Positions 1 through 4,941 of a stretch of DNA of 5,817 bases are shown here, piece after piece (the stretch's first letter is position 1; every line of letters begins with the position of its first letter). The notes beneath the pieces are model-generated. The model had not been told where the DNA came from and searched no databases. It saw nothing but the letters and a program-made list of their open reading frames with translations. This stretch comes from an uncultured Verrucomicrobiota bacterium (lineage in GTDB: Bacteria > Verrucomicrobiota > Verrucomicrobiia > Limisphaerales > UBA9464). Position numbers and translations under genes: made by a program. Where the stretch lies: positions 1-5,817 of the forward strand of contig CAIPFS010000092.1 of assembly GCA_903864375.1 (NCBI GenBank). The letters are read 5' to 3'.

Positions 1-358
1 CCCCGTTGGGGCTCAAAAAAGGCATGCATTCGGGGGGGGCGAAATAAACCCGCGCCATTGCCCTGGGTTGGGCTTTGGATGCCCCGTTGGGGCTCAAAAA
101 AGGCATGCATTCAGGGGGGCCGAAATAAACCCGCGGCGTTCCCTGGGTTGGGCTTTGGATGCCACGTTGGGGCTCGAAAAAGGCATGCATTCGGGGGGCC
201 GAAATAAACCCGCGACGTTGCCGTGGGTTGGGCTTGGGATGCCCCGTTGGGACTCAAAAAAGGCATGCATTCGGGGGGGCCGGAATAAACCCGCGCCGTT
301 GCCCCGGGTTGGGCTTTGGATGCCACGTTGGGGCTCGAAAAAGGCATGCGTTTGGGGA
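1..358. repeat. Tandem array of 80/81-bp palindrome-containing units, about 4.5 copies
   Basis: Direct reading gives units at 1-80 (missing the first base and probably continuing left of the window), 81-160, 161-240, 241-321 and a truncated fifth at 322-358. Each unit begins with a short hairpin, GCCCC-GTT-GGGGC followed by TC, then an A-run and the GGCATGC palindrome. A G-run, AATAAACCCGCG, and a decayed second hairpin ending GCCCTGGGTTGGGCT complete it. Copies are contiguous, with no unique spacers. The unit length is not a multiple of three and the frame shifts from copy to copy, so the long open frames on both strands are not believable genes. The second hairpin's left arm (CCCGCGCC) no longer fully pairs with its right arm, unlike the intact version at 716-734. 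I interpret this as a locally amplified REP-like intergenic element; the mechanism is unknown. Confidence 0.9.
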
Positions 359-359
359 A

Positions 360-496
360 ATTTGGTTGTGGCCTCCGGCCACGACGGTGGAGGTCGTGTT
401 ACCACCGCCAGTCATTGCCGTTGTCGCACCGTTGGTGGTCACCGGGTTATCCCCATTGGTGGGCTCTGTTCCAGCACCAACGGTGCGACCCAATCA
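360..496. other. Non-coding, hairpin-rich spacer between repeat blocks
   Basis: No gene is supported here. The stretch holds several inverted repeats: GTGGCC/GGCCAC at 368-382 with a 3-base loop, CGGTGG/CCACCG at 385-407, and a perfect 15-bp pair at 423-437 and 475-489. Read on the minus strand it would give a Thr/Gly/Asn-rich peptide, but that frame runs on into the 80-bp repeats and has no recognisable start or domain. It may be another palindromic repeat type or decayed sequence. Confidence 0.5.
423..489. repeat. Perfect 15-bp inverted repeat with 37-nt loop
   Basis: GTCGCACCGTTGGTG at 423-437 is the exact reverse complement of CACCAACGGTGCGAC at 475-489. The intervening 37 bases do not extend the pairing. 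It is GC-rich and would form a stable cruciform or RNA stem, but it lies far from any gene end and has no T-run, so I do not call it a terminator. Confidence 0.75.
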
Positions 497-554
497 CAGC
501 CCAGGGCAACGCCCTGGGTAAATGGTATCCAATAATCCCAGCCCCGAAAGGGCG
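497..554 (-). repeat. Palindromic REP-like element, left copy of an inverted pair
   Basis: This 58-bp element carries two hairpins. The first is CCCAGGGC-AAC-GCCCTGGG at 500-518, an 8-bp perfect stem with a 3-base loop. The second is GCCC-CGAAA-GGGC at 541-553. Read as reverse complement, it matches 681-737 in hairpin order and spacing, with 23 consecutive identical bases at the outer end (497-519 against 715-737). It is the only copy in the window in this orientation. Strand is assigned relative to the other copies and does not imply transcription. Confidence 0.8.
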
Positions 555-680
555 GCCAATCATCCCCATACCTATTTGTTATCCCATGAGATGCGGCGAC
601 GTTCCAGGACGGTTCGATGTTTTGTGCCAGACACGAGGGGGATGGGGTAAACGTGCAAGGGATTGAGCCATCGTTTGGTA
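555..680. other. Unique sequence between the two inverted palindromic elements
   Basis: These 126 bases lie inside the inverted pair 497-554 / 681-737. I find no gene, RNA gene or clear promoter. Short CCCCAT (564-569) and ATGGGG (642-647) segments are complementary, but six bases is weak. The open frames crossing it are low-complexity run-ons from the repeats. Confidence 0.5.
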
Positions 681-889
681 CGCCCTTTCAGGGCTCGATT
701 TGCGGTGGGATTGAACCCAGGGCGTTGCCCTGGGCTGGAATTGGGATGCCCCGTTGGGGCTCGAAAAAGGCATGCGTTTGGGGGGCCGAAATAAACCCGC
801 GCCGTTGCCCTGGGCTGGAATTGGGGTGCCCCGTTGGGGCTCAAAAGCAGGCATGCGTTTGGGGGGCCGGAATAAGCCCGGGCCGTTGG
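681..889 (+). repeat. Second array of the same repeat family, three units
   Basis: Units lie at 681-747 (67 bp, a divergent founder-like version), 748-827 (80 bp) and 828-889 (truncated). The first unit has intact hairpins, GCCCT-TTC-AGGGC at 682-694 and CCCAGGGC-GTT-GCCCTGGG at 716-734, the latter a perfect 8-bp stem. The next two units replace these with GCCCC-GTT-GGGGC and a decayed second palindrome, as in the array at 1-358. They also share GGCATGCGTTTGGGG with the truncated last unit of that array. The array ends 76 bp before the ATG of the aminotransferase gene, so it may contribute to that gene's 5' region; I see no clear -35/-10 pair there. Confidence 0.85.
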
Positions 890-965
890 TTTTGTCCGGA
901 TTTTGCTCGGCTGTGACGGGGGAATAGACCATGTCTTGGGGGTGAGTTCGTTGCCTTCCGATTCC

Positions 966-2357
966 ATGGATTTTGCCGGTATCCAGGGCCGGCATTTGAT
1001 GCAGTGCTGGTCCTCCCAGGCGGGATACGCCCCGATTCCGGTTGCCGAGACCCGCGGCTGCTGGATTCACACCACCGATGGCCGTCGGATCTTTGATCTG
1101 CGCAGCGCCCACGAATGCATTAATCTGGGGTTCAATCACCCGCACGTTCTCCAGGCCATGCGGGACCAGATGGAGAAGGTGGTCTATGTCACGGATGACT
1201 TTGCCACCGCGCCGACGGCAGAGTTGGTCCGACGGCTGGCCCGACTGGCACCGGGCGGCCCCGACAAGAAGGTCTTTCTTTCCCAGAGCGGTGCAGCGGC
1301 AGTGGAAGCGGCCATCAAGGCGGCCCGGATGTATCAGTATAACCGGGTGTTTGGTGGAGCGGTGCGCCCCGAGGACATCGATGCCCCGCGGCAATACCCG
1401 TTCCCTTACAAAATCATTTCAAGGTATCGGTCGTGGCATGGATCGACGGCCGGGGCCGCCTCGGCCAGCGGTGACCCGCGGCGCTGGTTCCAGGAACCGT
1501 TCACCGTTCCAGGCGTCGTCTTTGCGCCCGACGCCAACCTTTACCGTTCGTTTTTTGGCAGCGGCTCCGAAGGGTTGCAGGCGCATCTCGGCTACCTGGA
1601 GTATTTGATCGAGCAGGAGGGGGGCAGCAACAAGGTGGCGGCGGTGCTGATTGAACCTGTGGTCGGCAGCAACGGGATCATTCCTCCGCCGCCCGGTTAC
1701 CTGGCAGGATTGCGCCGGATTTGTGACGAGTGGAATCTGCTGCTGATCGCCGATGAGACCATGACGGGCCTGGGACGAACGGGTCGAATGCTGGCCATTG
1801 ACCATGAGGGAATCCAGCCGGACATCACCGTTCTGGGCAAAGCCCTGGGTGCCTACTGTCCGGTGGCGGCCACCATCTTTTCGGAACGGGTTTCCCGCTC
1901 TTTCGACGACAATATCTTTGGGCACGGCCAGAGCTTTTCGGGGCATGCCCTCGGTTGCGCGGCCGCGGTCGCAAGCCTGGACGTGATCGAGGGGGAGGGA
2001 TTCCTGGAGCGGGTCCGGACCGATGGGGAATATCTCGGCGCCCGACTCCGGGACCTGGCCCAACGTCACCCGTGTGTGGGGGATGTGCGAGGTCTCGGGT
2101 TTTTCTGGACGCTTGAGTTGGTAAAGAATCGTGAGACCCGGGAACCACTCCGGCGTTTCACAGAAAAATACACCTCCACGGTGGTCAGCCGGCTTTCCGA
2201 GTTCCTACTGAAGGAGCGACAGGTTTATGTGCCGTCGGACAAATTCGGCATCTGGGTGGTGCCACCACTGGTGGCCAGCCGGGAGGAACTGGACTTTGTT
2301 GTGGCGGCGATTGACGACGCACTCCACCTGGCCGATGCCGAACTGGCGGTGGGATGA
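966..2357 (+). CDS. Class-III PLP-dependent aminotransferase, taurine/omega-amino-acid type
   Basis: A 463-residue fold-type I aminotransferase, which moves an amino group from an amine or omega-amino acid to a 2-oxoacid in the cytoplasm. Visible family signatures are the PLP-phosphate loop SQSGAAAVE (106-114), the WHG motif (157-159), GDPRRW (169-174), IADETMTGLGRTG with PLP-ring Asp263, DITVLGKAL with Schiff-base Lys292, and GHGQSFSGHA around Ser323. The RHLMQCWSSQ opening and the YRSWHG...GDPRRW stretch recall taurine aminotransferases, but the substrate cannot be fixed from sequence. Oddities: Ala111 replaces the usual Glu of SG-x-E-A, Thr265 replaces Val of DEV, and Ser323 replaces the usual Thr. 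I chose ATG 966 because homologous sequence begins close after it. TTG 951, close behind GGGGGTGAG, is a real alternative, and the frame stays open back to TTG 903. The gene is alone on its strand and converges with the cytochrome gene. Confidence 0.9.
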   Translation: MDFAGIQGRHLMQCWSSQAGYAPIPVAETRGCWIHTTDGRRIFDLRSAHECINLGFNHPHVLQAMRDQMEKVVYVTDDFATAPTAELVRRLARLAPGGPDKKVFLSQSGAAAVEAAIKAARMYQYNRVFGGAVRPEDIDAPRQYPFPYKIISRYRSWHGSTAGAASASGDPRRWFQEPFTVPGVVFAPDANLYRSFFGSGSEGLQAHLGYLEYLIEQEGGSNKVAAVLIEPVVGSNGIIPPPPGYLAGLRRICDEWNLLLIADETMTGLGRTGRMLAIDHEGIQPDITVLGKALGAYCPVAATIFSERVSRSFDDNIFGHGQSFSGHALGCAAAVASLDVIEGEGFLERVRTDGEYLGARLRDLAQRHPCVGDVRGLGFFWTLELVKNRETREPLRRFTEKYTSTVVSRLSEFLLKERQVYVPSDKFGIWVVPPLVASREELDFVVAAIDDALHLADAELAVG

Positions 2358-2379
2358 CCGGGTGACAACGGTCCACCGG

Positions 2380-2404
2380 GGTCGGCATCGTCCGGATGCC
2401 GACC
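2380..2404. terminator. Hairpin between convergent genes, possible bidirectional terminator
   Basis: A 10-bp perfect stem (GGTCGGCATC at 2380-2389 with GATGCCGACC at 2395-2404) closes a 5-base loop. It lies 22 bp after the aminotransferase stop and 11 bp beyond the stop of the convergent minus-strand gene. There is no strong T-run on either side; the plus strand has only a pyrimidine-rich tract further on. Position argues for transcript termination or 3'-end protection, while the missing U-tract argues against classic intrinsic termination. Confidence 0.55.
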
Positions 2405-2415
2405 GGTATCGCCCT

Positions 2416-3432
2416 CTACTTCTTTTCCTCCGCCTTGGCGGGGGCATTCGTCGCCGGGACGGCATTGGTGGCCGGAGCCTCCCAACCGGTGTTGATGTAC
2501 AATCCGGGGCGGGCGGCCTTGAGCTGTTGAACAGCATCCGGGGTGACCTTGGTCTGCCAGAGGTATAACGACCGGAGGTGGGCCAGATCCTTCAGGGCAG
2601 GCAGGGTGGCGTCGGATACCTGGCTCCCGTAGAGGTTCAGGGTGACGAGATTGGTGAGTTTCTTGAAGTGTTCCGCCGCACCATCGCCGATGCCGGTGAG
2701 TTGCAGCTGGAGATTCTGGAGATGGCCGAGACCATCCACCGCGGAAAGCCCGGCGTCGGTCACCCGGGTCATCGCCAGATTTAATTCGACGAGGCTGGTG
2801 ACCTCCTTGAGCGGGGCAATGACGGCATCGGTGACGTTGGAGCCGGACAGGCGGAAGTTGGCCTCGCGCCACGGTCCATTCTGGGCGATGAGCCGGACAT
2901 CGATGCCTGATTTCGCGATGGCTGCGATGGCGTCGGTTTCAGCGGCTGTGGGGACAAAATCCTTGGAGAGTTCAGGAAGAGGCGGGGGCGGAGGTCCGGC
3001 CGGGGCTTTGGGTTGAGCAGGGGCGGCCGCATCGGCGGAGGCCGGGGGCTTGCCGCCCTTGGCTGTCAGGACCACACCATCGGGCCAGACGGCCCCTGCC
3101 TTGATCCAGTCGCGCAGGATGGTGACTTGCTCCTTGGTGAGGGGATCGCCCTCGGTCGGCATGTGATCGTCATTGTCCTTGGGCAACTCGACACGTTTGA
3201 TGAGTTCGCTGGCATCCGGGTCGCCGGCCTTGAGAGCGGGGCCGCCCTTGCCTCCCTTGAGGGCGTTCTCGAGGGTATCGAGGCGGAGTTTTCCCTTTTG
3301 TTTATCCGGCCCGTGGCATCCGATGCACTTCTGCTCGAAAATGGGGGCAACGTCGGCCTTGAAGTCCACTGCCGCGGCCGGGAGGGCCAGGGCAGACGCG
3401 CCGAGGAGAATGGACCAGCAGGAGAGCTTCAT
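2416..3432 (-). CDS. Secreted c-type cytochrome (planctomycete-type) with leucine-rich repeats
   Basis: A 338-residue exported protein. Residues 1-21 form a signal peptide (MKLSCW, hydrophobic core, PAAA cleavage site). Residues 22-119 form a cytochrome c domain with haem motif CIGCH (36-40) and likely distal ligand Met91 in DDHMP; the pattern APIFEQKCIGCHGPDKQKGK fits the planctomycete cytochrome C family. A Pro/Ala linker (128-153) leads to about five leucine-rich repeats of roughly 24 residues (192-312, for example LVELNLAMTRVTDAGL), then an Ala/Pro/Lys-rich tail ending AEEKK. Such proteins are common in Verrucomicrobiota and Planctomycetota; electron transfer or surface binding is inferred and the partner is unknown. 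The reading frame stays open upstream to 3531, but ATG 3432 is chosen because the signal peptide starts there. No Shine-Dalgarno is evident. It is last in the minus-strand gene series. Confidence 0.9.
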   Translation of the reverse strand: MKLSCWSILLGASALALPAAAVDFKADVAPIFEQKCIGCHGPDKQKGKLRLDTLENALKGGKGGPALKAGDPDASELIKRVELPKDNDDHMPTEGDPLTKEQVTILRDWIKAGAVWPDGVVLTAKGGKPPASADAAAPAQPKAPAGPPPPPLPELSKDFVPTAAETDAIAAIAKSGIDVRLIAQNGPWREANFRLSGSNVTDAVIAPLKEVTSLVELNLAMTRVTDAGLSAVDGLGHLQNLQLQLTGIGDGAAEHFKKLTNLVTLNLYGSQVSDATLPALKDLAHLRSLYLWQTKVTPDAVQQLKAARPGLYINTGWEAPATNAVPATNAPAKAEEKK

Positions 3433-3462
3433 CGGGATGGATATACCGGGGCACTGACGGGG

Positions 3463-3490
3463 ATTCAACGCCGGGAATTCGACAAGCCAA
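3463..3490 (-). promoter_or_regulatory. Weak sigma-70-like promoter candidate for the cytochrome gene
   Basis: Reading the minus strand, TTGGCT (3485-3490) is followed after 16 bp by TTGAAT (3463-3468), 30 bp before the cytochrome ATG. The -35 match is 4 of 6 and the -10 match is modest. It lies in the 85-bp gap after the exonuclease gene, so the cytochrome could have its own transcript. Chance occurrence is quite possible. Confidence 0.2.
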
Positions 3491-3517
3491 CTTTTCTCTG
3501 TGACGAGTCGTTCCGAA

Positions 3518-4051
3518 TCACCAGTCGACACTCACATTCAGGACTGCTCCAAAGCGATTCTTGAAGAAAAGCTGGCGATGCTGACAGCCAAACTCGTGCA
3601 CCATTTTGGTCAGCTTGACGTCGTAGCAGCAGTACTCGGCGATTTCGGCCATCCGCCCCTGCTTGAACCATTCCAGGGCCTGAAGGCCCTCGCTGGTTTT
3701 ACCGAGGCCAAAGGTTCCTTCCGCGAGGGCATCGAGTCCCAACCGGTGGCCCAACCGGTCCCGAAGGTCGACCATCAAGTCGAGGTTGGGGGACTGGGTC
3801 AGGTCGATGATGCTGTAGCCGGATAGAACCTCGTAATCGAACTTCAGGTGATTGAACCCGACCACCAGATCGGCCCGCTGCAACTCGCGGATCAGGTCAT
3901 CCACCTTGTTTTCCCCGTAGACAAGGTAGGAACCACGAGCCGTCGAATAGGTGACACCCAGGCTCATGCGCATGTCGCGCACCTTGCTCCAGCCGCCGAC
4001 CTCGTCGGCCGATTTCTGGGTTTCAAGGTCGAAGTAGACGACGTTTTTCAC
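3518..4051 (-). CDS. RNase H-like 3'-5' exonuclease domain protein (DEDDy type)
   Basis: A 177-residue cytoplasmic protein consisting almost entirely of one RNase H-fold exonuclease domain. The metal-binding motifs are in the expected order: motif I VVYFDLETQ (Asp8, Glu10), motif II VVGFNHLKFDYEVL (Asn67, Asp72) and motif III AEYCCYDVKLT (Tyr140, Asp144). The tyrosine four residues before the last aspartate marks the DEDDy subgroup, shared with proofreading domains of family-B polymerases. All catalytic residues are present, so hydrolysis of nucleic acid 3' ends is likely; whether DNA or RNA is unknown. It has no polymerase or helicase domain, unlike many relatives. The start is a GTG at 4051, supported by the immediate KNVVYFDLET strand, with no clear Shine-Dalgarno. 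It follows the dehydrogenase gene by 70 bp. Confidence 0.85.
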   Translation of the reverse strand: MKNVVYFDLETQKSADEVGGWSKVRDMRMSLGVTYSTARGSYLVYGENKVDDLIRELQRADLVVGFNHLKFDYEVLSGYSIIDLTQSPNLDLMVDLRDRLGHRLGLDALAEGTFGLGKTSEGLQALEWFKQGRMAEIAEYCCYDVKLTKMVHEFGCQHRQLFFKNRFGAVLNVSVDW

Positions 4052-4121
4052 CGGCCCGTGAGATGAACAGGTACGCAGCGAAATGCCAGCGGGAAGCGCA
4101 CGGAAAATGGGGGGATCGGGC

Positions 4122-4904
4122 TTACCATTGGTGACTGCTGGTCAGGGCCCGGTCGAGGTGGGTGTAACCGCCATCCACGAAGAGATGCTGACCGGTGACA
4201 TGACTGGAACGGCGGGATGCCAGCCACACCACGGCATCGGCAATTTCATCCGGGCGGGTCAACCGCGTCTCGAGCGGAACAAGGCCGGCCACTTTCCGCC
4301 GCGCCAGTTCCGGATCGGGCTGCCGTGCAAACCACTGGCGGTATTGATCGGAATCGCATTCGGCGGGAATCACGGCATTCACGCGGACGCCATGGCGGGC
4401 GAGTGCCGCCGCCCATTCGCGGGTCAGCGAATGGATGGCGCCCTTGGCGGCAGCATATCCGGAGGTACCGCCCTGTCCGGTGAAACCGACTTTGGAACCG
4501 ATGTTGATGATCGCCCCCCTGCCCCGGACGAGGTCGTCGTGTGCCCCATGGGTCAACTCGTAGACGTGGAGAAGATTCCGACGCAGCGAGGCGAGAAAAT
4601 CACCGGGAGATCCCTGAAGGGACACGGCATCGTTCACTCCGGCGTTGTTGACGAGGACATCCACAGGGCCCAGTTGCTGTTGAACAACGCGCAGGGCATC
4701 CCGGCATCCATTCTCCGCAAAGAGATCGACCGCGACGAACAGCGACCCCGGGAGTTCCCGTGCGAGAGCCCCACCTGCGGTGACATCGCGGTCCAGGAGG
4801 GCCACCCGGGCCCCTTCCTCCGCAAATGCCCGGGCCACGGCGGCACCGATGCCTTTTGCCGCACCGGACACCACCACCACGCGGCCTTTGAGTCCCAAGT
4901 CCAT
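4122..4904 (-). CDS. Short-chain dehydrogenase/reductase, L-fucose dehydrogenase-like
   Basis: A 260-residue cytoplasmic NAD(P)-dependent oxidoreductase with a complete classical SDR set. This comprises the nucleotide loop SGAAKGIG (13-20), Asp38 at the end of the second strand (suggesting NAD over NADP), NNAG (86-89), Asn110, Ser137, and the YAAAK motif with Tyr150 and Lys154. The start MDLGLKGRVVVVSGAAKGIG, the VIPAECDS segment after the active site and the ending LFVDGGYTHLDRAL resemble the L-fucose dehydrogenase group, which oxidises sugars to lactones. That substrate call rests on recalled resemblance and is moderate. The ATG at 4904 has GGAGA 10 bp upstream and the fold begins directly after it, so I reject the 34-residue extension that the open frame allows. 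It starts 37 bp after the cysN stop and is probably co-transcribed with it. Confidence 0.88.
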   Translation of the reverse strand: MDLGLKGRVVVVSGAAKGIGAAVARAFAEEGARVALLDRDVTAGGALARELPGSLFVAVDLFAENGCRDALRVVQQQLGPVDVLVNNAGVNDAVSLQGSPGDFLASLRRNLLHVYELTHGAHDDLVRGRGAIINIGSKVGFTGQGGTSGYAAAKGAIHSLTREWAAALARHGVRVNAVIPAECDSDQYRQWFARQPDPELARRKVAGLVPLETRLTRPDEIADAVVWLASRRSSHVTGQHLFVDGGYTHLDRALTSSHQW

Positions 4905-4941
4905 GGACCGACTTTCTCCGGGGCACCCGCCGAGTGCGACC

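Noticed and set aside
1..358. CRISPR array
   Set aside because: Units are 80/81 bp and directly contiguous, with no unique spacers, and no cas genes are present.
254..493. Minus-strand Thr/Gly/Asn-rich peptide as the tail of a surface protein
   Set aside because: It runs directly into repeat-derived sequence and has no start signal, signal peptide or recognisable domain.
890..965. Clear promoter for the aminotransferase gene
   Set aside because: TTGTCC and GAATAG segments occur but their spacing (about 23 bp) does not fit a sigma-70 promoter.
68..967. Long open reading frames on both strands across the repeat arrays (for example 68-535 +, 572-967 -, 579-1394 -)
   Set aside because: They translate the 80-bp repeat in shifting frames, give low-complexity peptides with no domain, and overlap each other and the aminotransferase gene.
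3433..3531. N-terminal extension of the cytochrome protein by 33 residues
   Set aside because: It would bury the signal peptide, overlaps the end of the exonuclease gene, and lacks the character of a coding leader.
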